Source: Nonomuraea ceibae
GTDB taxonomy: Bacteria; Actinomycetota; Actinomycetes; Streptosporangiales; Streptosporangiaceae
Length of the DNA: 64,000 nucleotides
Reading direction: 5' to 3'
Assembly: GCF_019396325.1 (NCBI RefSeq)
Contig: NZ_JAHKRO010000010.1
Location: 62,001 to 126,000, forward strand
A model generated the notes under the pieces. That model did not search any database and was not told the DNA's origin. It worked only from the letters and a program-made list of their open reading frames with translations. The number at the start of each line of letters is the position of its first letter. Position 1 is the first letter of the stretch. This document shows, piece after piece, positions 7,879 through 15,847 of the stretch. The position numbers and the translations under genes are program-made.

Positions 7879-8913
7879 TCAGCGGAAGTCGGAGATGCGC
7901 AGCACTGCCAGCATGTCCGCCGCCCGGGAGCCGCCGGTCGAGAAGGAGGCTTCCGCGCCGACCCAGCCGCGGAAGGCTCCCGTGTCGTCGATGATCTGCA
8001 TGAGCGGTTTGACGTGGGAGTTGCCGGTGTAGCAGAACTCACCGCGCTCCATCGCCAGACAGGTGCACCAGTGCCACAGCGTGTCGCGGCGGTCGGACTT
8101 GGAGATCGTCGTGAGGTAGTACTGGATGGAGCTGATGTTGGAGCGGGTTCCGCCGCCGTACTTGGGGCAGCCGCCCGACTTCTGGCAAGCGCCACGCGAA
8201 GACGGCTGCAGGTAGGTCAGGCACGAGGTGGTCGAGGCGCAGGCGCGGAAGGCGGAGTGGCCGAACGGCTGATTGCCGGAGGCGACAAGCTTGCCGCCCG
8301 CCCAGCTCGTCAGGTCCTGCCTGAGCGAGCGGGGGAACGCCTTGACCGAACTCATCGCGCGCCGGGTGCCGAAGGCGGCGTTGCTGCCGTAGCCGTACCC
8401 GTGCGTTGCCAGCGTGCTCCGCTTGAGGTCCAGACGGGCCAGCTTGCCGTCAGGTGAGGACCGTACGTACCACTGCTCCGTCCAGGTCTGGGCGATCTTC
8501 CACCGGATGGTGAGCACGCCGCCCGCCACGGTGTACGTCCCGGTACGGCTCTCCCCGGGGGCTCCGGTGAACCCTCCGGCGGTGAGCACCTCGCAGCCGC
8601 GGGGCCGTGATGCGACACCGCCCTTCTTGGTGGTGCAGCTCGGATCGGGGACGGTGCCGGTGCGCTGCCTGGCCTTGGGATGCCGCTGCCACCACAGGTA
8701 CATGGCGGCCTTCACCGTGCCGTTCGCGGCGAAGCGATAGTTGCCCAGGCGTACCCAGTTCTGCTGGGAGGCGGCCTTCAGATGACCCTGTGAGACGACG
8801 AAGGTGGTCCTGCCGCCCGGCAGGGGCGAGGCGGACACCGCAGCGGTGGCCGGCTGGGCGGGCAGGATGGTGATGGCGAGCACGAAGGAGAGGATTGCCG
8901 CTGCGGTACGCAT
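7879..8913 (-). CDS. Secreted protein, unknown function
   Basis: 344-residue exported protein with a clear Sec signal peptide (MRTAAAILSFVLAITILPAQPATAA, cleavage after AxA near residue 25). The mature part is basic, rich in Gly/Ser/Thr, and carries several cysteines (GACQKSGGCPKYGGG, CASTTSC, WHWCTCLAM, GEFCYTG) that could form disulfides outside the cell. No catalytic motif or known domain is recognised. The C-terminal segment WVGAEASFSTGGSRAADMLAVL is regular. It is flanked by about 160 noncoding bases upstream, so it probably has its own promoter. Confidence 0.8.
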   Translation of the reverse strand: MRTAAAILSFVLAITILPAQPATAAVSASPLPGGRTTFVVSQGHLKAASQQNWVRLGNYRFAANGTVKAAMYLWWQRHPKARQRTGTVPDPSCTTKKGGVASRPRGCEVLTAGGFTGAPGESRTGTYTVAGGVLTIRWKIAQTWTEQWYVRSSPDGKLARLDLKRSTLATHGYGYGSNAAFGTRRAMSSVKAFPRSLRQDLTSWAGGKLVASGNQPFGHSAFRACASTTSCLTYLQPSSRGACQKSGGCPKYGGGTRSNISSIQYYLTTISKSDRRDTLWHWCTCLAMERGEFCYTGNSHVKPLMQIIDDTGAFRGWVGAEASFSTGGSRAADMLAVLRISDFR

Positions 8914-9071
8914 GAGAAGTCTCCGGGAGGCTTGCGAGCGGGGCGATCGTCAATGGGTCACCGTATTCGGTCCGCACCGGATATGTCTTCGAAACCGCGG
9001 CCATGCCCCCCGGGCAGGCGCGGGGCCCCTGCGATGACGTCACAGGCGAATGCAATGGCGATAGCGACTAC

Positions 9072-9713
9072 CTACGCCGGGTGGTGCTTGACACGGCGAG
9101 CCGGCCTGCCCGGTTCCTTCAATGCTTGCTCTCTGGCCCATGCCCGCATTCGGTCGGACTTGTTCAGCGGTTCGCTGTCCGCCATCTTCCGGTACCTCGC
9201 GGTGGCATCAGGACCGGCGTCGACAGGCCAGATCGTGATCAGGTACGCCTCTGGGCAGACCTGCCTATAGGCCTTGTTGTTGACGCTTCTGCCGTTCGTG
9301 TGGACCCTCATGCGATAGCGGCCTGGTCCTTGCGGAGTGAGGTTGGGAAACTGTGAAGGAGGCTCACCCATCAACCCGCACAGCACCGTCTCACCGGTCA
9401 ACGTGATGAGGTCGAACTCCGTGCCGTCCTCCCAGGCGTCGGGCTGGGGCATGGGAGGAGGTCCGGTCGCGAGCTGGATCGTCACGTCGAGAAACCCCGT
9501 GTGCACCCCTGTCCGGATCACTGCGATTCCTGGCCGGCTGGAGGCCAGCTGGTCGAATGCATGGTCTGGATGTCCTCTTTCGGAGTCGCGGTCACCCACC
9601 ATGAGCGTGTGGTAGGAGACGAACACCCTCTGCGCTCGTTCTGTGCGCACGATCTCAGCCATGGACGTGATCGTAAGGCGGACATGTTCTCCAGCCATTT
9701 GCACGCAAGCCAT
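9072..9713 (-). CDS. Hypothetical protein
   Basis: 213-residue soluble protein with no recognised domain. An N-terminal strand-rich part (VRLTITSMAEIVRTE, VFVSYHTLMVGD, LDVTIQLATGPP) is followed by a region containing GRYRMRVHTNGRSVN and a basic tail ending GRPARRVKHHPA. The strand alternation with PEAYLITIWPVDA resembles small immunity- or regulator-like proteins of actinobacteria, but I cannot assign it. Start is at ATG 9713 or ATG 9698 (MAGEHVR); neither has a clear Shine-Dalgarno. Confidence 0.65.
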   Translation of the reverse strand: MACVQMAGEHVRLTITSMAEIVRTERAQRVFVSYHTLMVGDRDSERGHPDHAFDQLASSRPGIAVIRTGVHTGFLDVTIQLATGPPPMPQPDAWEDGTEFDLITLTGETVLCGLMGEPPSQFPNLTPQGPGRYRMRVHTNGRSVNNKAYRQVCPEAYLITIWPVDAGPDATARYRKMADSEPLNKSDRMRAWAREQALKEPGRPARRVKHHPA

Positions 9714-9809
9714 CCCATGCTCTTGCTGTAGCGCTTCGGATCTTTCGCGGATTTCGGAGGCGTGTCCGATTCAGACGCATGACTGGCTCACCCGATAGCC
9801 TCGATCAGC

Positions 9810-10136
9810 ATGGACAGAGTTGCGCGATACGGGAAGTTCGTGGCTCAGGCCGGGCGAGGCCAGGAGCTGAGTGAGCTCTTGCTGAGCGCCGCAGGCGAGT
9901 TGGAGAACGAGCCCGGATGCGAGCTTTACCTGGTCAACCGGCAGACCGATGCTCCCGACACGATCTGGGTGACCGAGCTCTGGCGCAGCAAAGCCGACCT
10001 CGAAGCCGCTCTCAGGCAGGTGGCGGGCAGCCAGGAGGCGTCCGCCGCACTGCAACTCGTTCACTCGGCCGAATCGATTGAGCTGGATCTGCTGGGAGGC
10101 GCGGGTCTGACCTCGATGGGTGCCGCACCTTCCTGA
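9810..10136 (+). CDS. Antibiotic-biosynthesis-monooxygenase (ABM) domain protein
   Basis: 108-residue single ABM-domain protein (dimeric alpha+beta barrel). The sequence runs RYGKFVAQAGRGQELSELLL, then EPGCELYLVNRQTDAPDTIW and WVTELWRSKADLEAAL, the standard order of strands and helices in small quinol monooxygenases such as YgiN. These enzymes oxidise quinols or polyketide intermediates without cofactors. No pathway partner is adjacent, so a housekeeping or detoxifying role is more likely than secondary metabolism. Confidence 0.85.
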   Translation: MDRVARYGKFVAQAGRGQELSELLLSAAGELENEPGCELYLVNRQTDAPDTIWVTELWRSKADLEAALRQVAGSQEASAALQLVHSAESIELDLLGGAGLTSMGAAPS

Positions 10137-10212
10137 CGATGGTCATCTCAGGCTGCGCAGAGTCGTGGCCGGCGGAGGAGCGGCAGGAATCTCGGGCTCC
10201 GGCAGGCGCAGG

Positions 10213-11004
10213 TCATGCGACGCTCGGGCGCATCAGCCATGCGGCGGCGGCGAGAGTGAGCGCCCAGCCGATCACTTCGATGAGCAGGTGATCCGTTGCG
10301 CTGGGAACGGACTGCAGCACGTACACCCGGACGCTGTTGATCGCGCCGTGCGTCAGGACCGCGGGCCAGACGCTCCCCGACCGCCGGCGCAGCGCGAGCA
10401 ACAGCGGCGCCCACGGCAGCATGCCCGCGAAGTAGATGACGATGTCCCAGGTCGGTCGATCGCCGATGACGGCGAGGACCGGCAGGTGCCAGACGATCCA
10501 GACCAGACCGCTGACAAGGGCCAGCGGCCAGAATCCCCATGACGCGGCGCGCGTCGCCAGCCAGCCGCGCCAGCCGAACTCCTCTCCGATGGCGAAGACC
10601 GACTGCATGAGGAAGACCGGGACGACCCACATGGTCGCCGCGAGGATCTGGTCAAGCGGGTTGAGCTGCCAGATCCCCGATGCCAGGGCGATGGCGGTCT
10701 GCATCGCGGCGATCGCGGCGATGAGGAGGATTCCGATGCCGACCCACTTGGGTGTGCCGCGCCATCTGGTGGCGAACGTCTTCCGGAACGTTCCGGGTCG
10801 CCGGGCGAGCCACATGATGATCGCTGCGAGCAGCGGGGTCAGTTGCAGGATCGGAGTGATCAGGTTGTTGGCGTCCGCCGGGACGAGCCGGAAGACCATC
10901 GGGATGGACAGTGCGAAACACAGCAGGACGGCGATCGCGAAGAACCATGTGACATCGGAAATCGCCGATCCGGCAGAACGGGAGCGCGTGGGGGACGCGG
11001 TCAT
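10213..11004 (-). CDS. CPBP-family intramembrane metalloprotease
   Basis: 263-residue membrane protein with about eight hydrophobic segments. The CPBP signature IGEEFGWRGWLATR gives the EExxxR motif, and GLVWIVWHLPVL and LTHGAINS give the two downstream histidine motifs. ATG 11004 (MTASPTRS) follows a GAG-containing purine stretch; the in-frame extension to 11076 crosses the likely promoter. It lies downstream of the kinase/regulator pair at 11129-12939, separated by 124 bases containing a perfect 16-bp palindrome. The earlier operon at 605-2637 pairs a CPBP protease with the same kind of two-component system. Confidence 0.88.
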   Translation of the reverse strand: MTASPTRSRSAGSAISDVTWFFAIAVLLCFALSIPMVFRLVPADANNLITPILQLTPLLAAIIMWLARRPGTFRKTFATRWRGTPKWVGIGILLIAAIAAMQTAIALASGIWQLNPLDQILAATMWVVPVFLMQSVFAIGEEFGWRGWLATRAASWGFWPLALVSGLVWIVWHLPVLAVIGDRPTWDIVIYFAGMLPWAPLLLALRRRSGSVWPAVLTHGAINSVRVYVLQSVPSATDHLLIEVIGWALTLAAAAWLMRPSVA

Positions 11005-11085
11005 GATGATCTCGTTTCGTGCGCGCGAGCGTGCGGTGATCTTGTACGCGGTACCGAACCTAGGCCGGGGTGTCACCTGCGGACA

Positions 11086-11101
11086 TCACCCCGCGGGGTG
11101 A
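11086..11101. promoter_or_regulatory. Perfect 16-bp palindrome (operator or terminator core)
   Basis: TCACCCCGCGGGGTGA is an uninterrupted palindrome between the response-regulator stop (11129) and the CPBP start (11004), both minus strand. No T-run follows on the minus strand, so a dimeric-protein operator is at least as likely as a hairpin terminator. Confidence 0.4.
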
Positions 11102-11128
11102 GGCGGCACCACCCGGCGGGATGGGATC

Positions 11129-11791
11129 TCAGCCGGGCAGATCGTTGCGGCCCACGAGCCCGTTCTCGTACGCGTGGATCACCGCGTGCACGCGGTCGCG
11201 CAGCCCCAGTTTCTGCAGGACGGCCCGGACGTGGGACTTCACCGTGTTCTCGCTCAGCGTCAGCTCCGCGCAGATCTCGCCGTTGGATCTGCCGCGGGCG
11301 AGCAGGCCGAAGATCTCGACCTCGCGTGGAGTGAGACCGTCCAGCGCCGCCGTCCGCCGTACCGGCACGTGCCGTACGAGATCGAGGATCGTCGCGGCCA
11401 CTCCCGGAGCCAGCGCCGACGTGCCGGAGGCGACGTCGCACACGGCCTGGGCCAGAGCGGCGGGCCGGACGTCCTTGGTCAGGTAGCCGCTCGCGCCGGC
11501 CCGGACGGCGGCCACGACCAGCTCGTCGTCATCGAACGTCGTCAGCATGAGCACCCGGGTCGCCGGCGCGATCCTGACGATCTCCTCCGTGGCGGCGACC
11601 CCGTCCATGCGCGGCATGCGGATGTCCATCAGGACCACGTCGAGGCGGTGCCGCCGGACGACCTCGACGGCGTCGCCGCCGTTCGCGACGTCGTGGGTGA
11701 CCTCGATGCGCTCGTCGGCCGACAGCACCGTGCGGAGGGAGGCCCGCAGCAACTCCTGATCGTCGACGAGCATGACACGGATCGCGTTCAT
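11129..11791 (-). CDS. LuxR/NarL-family response regulator
   Basis: 220-residue regulator. The receiver opens IRVMLVDDQELLRASL, the phospho-acceptor Asp is near residue 56 (VVLMDIRMPRMDG), a conserved Thr-Thr sits in VLMLTTFDDD, and Lys in GYLTKD. The C-terminal HTH is LTPREVEIFGLLARGRSNGE with SENTVKSHVRAVLQKLGL. ATG 11791 is preceded by GAAGGCGGC and overlaps the upstream kinase stop (ATGA). It is phosphorylated by that kinase and binds DNA as a dimer. A plausible target is the CPBP gene downstream. Confidence 0.95.
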   Translation of the reverse strand: MNAIRVMLVDDQELLRASLRTVLSADERIEVTHDVANGGDAVEVVRRHRLDVVLMDIRMPRMDGVAATEEIVRIAPATRVLMLTTFDDDELVVAAVRAGASGYLTKDVRPAALAQAVCDVASGTSALAPGVAATILDLVRHVPVRRTAALDGLTPREVEIFGLLARGRSNGEICAELTLSENTVKSHVRAVLQKLGLRDRVHAVIHAYENGLVGRNDLPG

Positions 11792-12939
11792 GCCGCCTTC
11801 TTCGTGGGGAGCCGCGCCCGCAGGACCCATCCGTCGTCCCCGTCGTCGATCGACAGGGTGCCGCCCGCGGTACGCACGCGTTCCTCGATCCCCATCAGGC
11901 CGGCCCCCTGGCCGCCGGCGCCGCGAAGCGCCGTGCCGCCGTCGTCGCGCACCTCCACCGCCACTTCGGCCGGGGTCCAATGCAGGCGAACGGTCACCTC
12001 CACCGGTGGTACGAGGTGGCGCAGCGCGTTGGTGATGCCTTCTTGGACGGTACGGACCACCGCGACCTCGGCGCTCAGGCTCAACGGCCGCCGCGCACCC
12101 ACCTCGTCGAACGTCACCGCGTGGAGCGGGCTGGCCGCCGAGGCCACCAGGTCGGGGAGGGCGTCGAGCGAGATCGGCCGGGCATCGGCGCGCGGGCCCA
12201 GGGTGGCCAGCATCGCTCGCAGACCCTGGTGGGCGTCCCTGCCGGTCTCGGCGATGTCGCCGAGTTCGCGGCGGGTCGCCGGATCCGCCGTCGTCACCGC
12301 CGCGGCCTCGATCCGCGCGACCATGACGGTGACCGTGTGGGCGATCACGTCGTGCAGGTCGCGGCGGATGCCGGCCCGTTCGTCGGCGACGGCCGCGGCC
12401 AGCCGTTCGCTCTCGGCTCTGCGGCCGGCCTCGTGCCTGCGGCGTACCAGCAGGGCCGCGAGCCACAGGCCGCCGACCACGAGCATCAGCAGCCCACCCT
12501 CGCCCAGACGGGCCGGGAGGTCAGCGGGCAGCCGGGCCCACGCCACCAGCTCGGTGAGGACGATCCCGAGCACGGCGACGGCCAGCGCGGCCGCCGAGGA
12601 CCTGAACGGGACCCGGGCGGTCAGCAGCCACAACATGAGCGGGAAGCACACGGCCGAGGGCAGCATGACGGGTGACCAGCTCAGGGAAGGCATCGCGGCC
12701 AGCAGGAGCATGCCGAGCGCGGCGAGCGCGTACCCGGTCCACGGCCGCCTGGCGGCTGTCAGCGCGCCCGCGTGAAGGAGTACGGCGGCGACTGCCAGGA
12801 CCAGGAGCTGCCAGAGGTCCGCGCCGAGCAACCGGACGGCCACCAAGGTGAGTACGGACAGGAGAGCGATGACCACGTGTGCCACCACGGCCAAGGTCGT
12901 CGCCTCCCGATGGTTCGTGGTCCTGGTTCGACGTGCCAC
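11788..12939 (-). CDS. Sensor histidine kinase, NarL-type partner
   Basis: 383-residue kinase with five to six hydrophobic segments in residues 15-165 (7TM-like or DesK-like input), a linker, and the HisKA_3 box IRRDLHDVIAHTVTVM (His near 196). ATPase motifs follow: EGITNALRHLV (N-box), VEVRDDGGTAL, and GAGLMGIEERV (G-box). With only short loops outside the membrane it probably senses lipid or membrane state, as many DesK-like kinases do (inference). The stop overlaps the regulator start. Confidence 0.94.
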   Translation of the reverse strand: MARRTRTTNHREATTLAVVAHVVIALLSVLTLVAVRLLGADLWQLLVLAVAAVLLHAGALTAARRPWTGYALAALGMLLLAAMPSLSWSPVMLPSAVCFPLMLWLLTARVPFRSSAAALAVAVLGIVLTELVAWARLPADLPARLGEGGLLMLVVGGLWLAALLVRRRHEAGRRAESERLAAAVADERAGIRRDLHDVIAHTVTVMVARIEAAAVTTADPATRRELGDIAETGRDAHQGLRAMLATLGPRADARPISLDALPDLVASAASPLHAVTFDEVGARRPLSLSAEVAVVRTVQEGITNALRHLVPPVEVTVRLHWTPAEVAVEVRDDGGTALRGAGGQGAGLMGIEERVRTAGGTLSIDDGDDGWVLRARLPTKKAA

Positions 12940-13072
12940 AGGATAGCGAGCGTGCGATCGCGCGGGCCCTGCTCACCCGGCCGGTGGTGATGGTGACGGC
13001 CGCCCGGCCTTTTCGGCTCCGCGGGAACATTTGTCCAATCCTGGCGGCCGGCCGCCCGTGCACAGTCTCCCC

Positions 13073-13900
13073 ATGAGTGAATACGACACTGACCACCCGC
13101 CTGGCATGCACGTGGTCCATGACGGCCTGCGGCAGGCGCCGCCGTTGCTGCTCATCCACGGGTCGGGGGCCTCGGGCGGTTTCTGGGGTCCGGTGGTCCC
13201 GGCGCTGGCCGCCCACCATCACGTCATCCGGGTCGACCTGCCGGGTTGCGGCCAGTCCCCGCCCGCGCCGTCGTATGACGTTCCCGCGCAGGCGGGTCAG
13301 GTGGCGGCGCTGCTGGACCGCCTCGAGCTTCGTCACGTCGCCGTGGCCGGGCACTCCAGCGGCGGCTACGTCGCCACCGCGCTCGCCGAGCAGCGTCCCG
13401 ACCTCGTCGGTTCGCTTTCGCTGATCAGTAGCGGCCCGAGCCCGGATGCGCTCCTCCGGCAGCCGTTCGTTCTCCGGGTGCTGCTGGCCCCGCCGTTCGG
13501 CCCGCTCATCTGGCCGAGGCGTTCGGATGCGATGATCCGCAAGGGGATCGGCGCGACGGCCGTCCGCCCGGTGGACCTCCCGGACGACGTGGTCGCCGAC
13601 GTACGGGGCATCACCTACCGCGTGATGCGGACCGTACTGCGCCAGAACACCGCCTACATCGCCGAACGGAGCGTGCCCGAGCGGCTGGCCGCCCTCGACG
13701 TCCCCGTACAGGTGATCTTCGGCGCCGCCGACCCCCGCTGGGAGCCGTCGTCGGCGCACCGGTACGACGCGGTGCCGGGCGCCCGGGTCGAGCTCCTGCC
13801 AGGCGTCGGGCACCTGCCCATGCTGGAAGCGCCCGAGACGGTCGGCGAACTGCTGCTGAGCTTCACGACGACGAGGCCGCCGACCACCCGTACTGCCTGA
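13073..13900 (+). CDS. Alpha/beta-fold hydrolase
   Basis: 275-residue hydrolase. Oxyanion strand LLLIHGSGASGGFWG (25-39), nucleophile elbow AGHSSGGY with Ser near 95, catalytic acid in FGAADPRW, and histidine in GVGHLPMLEAPE. Length and motif order fit the epoxide hydrolase/haloperoxidase-like esterase group. ATG 13073 (MSEYDTDHPPG) starts the protein; the upstream frame has no homology. It diverges from the kinase at 12939 over 133 bases. Substrate is unknown. Confidence 0.9.
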   Translation: MSEYDTDHPPGMHVVHDGLRQAPPLLLIHGSGASGGFWGPVVPALAAHHHVIRVDLPGCGQSPPAPSYDVPAQAGQVAALLDRLELRHVAVAGHSSGGYVATALAEQRPDLVGSLSLISSGPSPDALLRQPFVLRVLLAPPFGPLIWPRRSDAMIRKGIGATAVRPVDLPDDVVADVRGITYRVMRTVLRQNTAYIAERSVPERLAALDVPVQVIFGAADPRWEPSSAHRYDAVPGARVELLPGVGHLPMLEAPETVGELLLSFTTTRPPTTRTA

Positions 13901-14003
13901 TGCCCAGGCTGACTCGCCCGGTGCGGCCCTTCAGCGGGCCGCCCCGCGAAGGCCGGATGGCCACGGGTTGATCATCTGCCGGCCCTGGCTGACGGGCATG
14001 CCC

Positions 14004-14184
14004 TCAACGGCGCCAGTGGCCTGGCTGGACGAGGCCGGATTCGTAGGCGCAGATGACCGCCTGGATCCGGTCGCGCAGGCCGAGCTTGGACAGCACGTTG
14101 CTGACGTGGGTCTTCACCGTGTGCTCGCTGACCACCATGGCCGCGGCCATCTCGGTCGTCGGCGACCACGACGCGGATCGTCAC
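14004..14184 (-). pseudogene. Response-regulator relic with receiver domain deleted
   Basis: A GTG at 14184 begins [10 protein letters not shown], the first ten residues of a NarL-type receiver. It is joined, with a frame change, to [42 protein letters not shown], the LuxR recognition helices and C-terminus, ending at a stop at 14004. About 140 residues (all of the receiver beyond the acidic pocket) are gone, so no functional protein is possible. Confidence 0.85.
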
Positions 14185-14255
14185 GAGGCGGCTCTCGTCA
14201 GGTGCACCGTGACGGCGAAGCCGCGGCCTGTGCCGGGGAGGCCGTCAGCACCGAA
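14181..14255 (-). pseudogene. Histidine-kinase C-terminal relic
   Basis: The last two dozen codons of a kinase ATPase domain survive: GADGLPGTGRGFAVTVHLTRAAS then stop, matching the final strand (GRGF.VTVHLP) of NarL-type kinases. The stop overlaps the relic regulator start as GTGA, exactly the arrangement of the intact pairs in this window. It is therefore the tail of a former kinase/regulator operon, whose upstream part was lost where the next gene begins. Confidence 0.7.
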
Positions 14256-14379
14256 GCGGTCATGAGTTTCAGCCGTACGGGACAACCCTCTCGGTTCCGC
14301 CGGCCCGGGCCGTGCTGGTGTTGAGAGGATATGCCGGACGGCAGATGCCCCGCGGGAGCTGCGGTGCGAGGTTGGCCTC

Positions 14380-15840
14380 GTGAAGAAACTCAGGACAACG
14401 CTCGCCGCTCTCGCTCTCGGGACGACGATGGCGGTCATACCCCAAGCGGCCCAGGCCCTGAATACCGGGACCCTGACGTGGGTGAAGTGCGGGGATGGCA
14501 TGGACTGCGCCAAACTGCCGGTGCCGATCGACTGGAAACAGCCTGACGGCCCGAAAACTCAGGTCGACCTTGCCAAGCTGCCTGCGCGCGACCCCGCGCG
14601 CAAGCTCGGCTCGCTGGTGGTCAACACCGGTGGTGGCGCGACCATCCAGCCCGTACGCGGGATGCCCGCCGTGGTGTCGGAGCTGACCACCTGGTTCGAC
14701 GTGGTCCTCATCGACCCCCGGGGAATGGGCGACAAGGGCAGCGCCTCGATGGTGACGTGCGATACACCGCAGGCCGGCAGCGCCGGGCTGATCCTGCGGC
14801 CCGGCGAGAAGGGCTGGCACGCGCAGGCCAAGGCCAACGCGGCCTACGACGCCTCCTGCCGCAAGGCCATGGGCGCCGCCTACGCGGGCATGACCTCCTG
14901 GCAGGTGGCCCACGATCTCGAGGCCCTGCGGGTCGCGCTCGGCGAGCCGAAACTGCGCTACTTGGGCAACTCCTACGGCACCTCCTACGGGCAGGCCTAT
15001 GTGGAGCTGTTCCCGGCCAAGGTCGGCAGGATGGTGCTGGACAGCGTCGCCGACCACACCCAGCCGTTGCTGGAACGCTGGCTGATGGACAACGCGGTCA
15101 CCGAGGAGAAGCAGCTGGGTCGCTTCCGTGACTGGTGCGAGGATGGATGCGCGCTGGGCGGCGATGACGCGATCAAGGTGTTCGACGACCTGCTGGCCCG
15201 TGTCCGGAAAGCTCCCCTGCCCGCAGGCAAGGCCACGATGAACGAGCAGGAGTTCCTCGTCGCCGTACGCGAAGGACTGGCCCCGCCGCGCTGGCCCGCC
15301 CTGGCGGCGGCGCTGCGCAGGGCCGCCGACGGCGACGCCACGGAGCTGTCGAAGATCTGGCCCCTGCCTCCCGAGGTTCCCGCGAATCCCCACAACACGA
15401 TGCTGTGCCACGACTACATGCCCGACCTGCCCAGCTACGGGGCCTTCCGCGCCCTGGAGTCGCGGCTGCGCAAGGCCGCGCCGCGGATCGGCTGGATCCA
15501 GGGCCGCTACCAGATCGGCCGGTGTCTCGGCATGGGCAAGAAGCCGGCCAACCCGCCGCACCCGCTGCGGGCCCAGGGTGTGCCACCGGTACTGGTCGCC
15601 ATCGGTGACACCGACGACAACACTCCCAACCTCGCCGCAGAGCACTTCGCCTCCCAGCTCCCGGGGGCGCGTGTGGTCAGGCACGGCGACGGGCACGCCG
15701 CCTACCTCATGCAGAGCGCCGGAGGGCTGGGCAGGACCTGCCTGCGCACGTACGTCCATGACTACCTGACGGCGGGTAGCCTGCCCCCACCCGGAGCGCG
15801 GTGCCCCGGCGACCTGGTGGCGAAGTTCCCGCGGGGGTGA
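14380..15840 (+). CDS. Secreted alpha/beta hydrolase, TAP-like (tripeptidyl aminopeptidase family)
   Basis: 486-residue exported serine hydrolase. Signal peptide MKKLRTTLAALALGTTMAVIPQAAQA (GTG start 14380). The mature enzyme has VPIDWKQPDG, DVVLIDPRGMGDKG and the nucleophile elbow YLGNSYGTSYGQAY (Ser near 198), characteristic of S33 tripeptidyl aminopeptidases. The C-terminal TAP-like segment contains VLVAIGDTDDNTPN (acid) and GDGHAAYL (His). It probably trims peptides outside the cell. The kinase gene starts seven bases after its stop, so the enzyme appears to be coexpressed with a two-component system. Confidence 0.9.
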   Translation: MKKLRTTLAALALGTTMAVIPQAAQALNTGTLTWVKCGDGMDCAKLPVPIDWKQPDGPKTQVDLAKLPARDPARKLGSLVVNTGGGATIQPVRGMPAVVSELTTWFDVVLIDPRGMGDKGSASMVTCDTPQAGSAGLILRPGEKGWHAQAKANAAYDASCRKAMGAAYAGMTSWQVAHDLEALRVALGEPKLRYLGNSYGTSYGQAYVELFPAKVGRMVLDSVADHTQPLLERWLMDNAVTEEKQLGRFRDWCEDGCALGGDDAIKVFDDLLARVRKAPLPAGKATMNEQEFLVAVREGLAPPRWPALAAALRRAADGDATELSKIWPLPPEVPANPHNTMLCHDYMPDLPSYGAFRALESRLRKAAPRIGWIQGRYQIGRCLGMGKKPANPPHPLRAQGVPPVLVAIGDTDDNTPNLAAEHFASQLPGARVVRHGDGHAAYLMQSAGGLGRTCLRTYVHDYLTAGSLPPPGARCPGDLVAKFPRG

Positions 15841-15847
15841 GCCGGGC

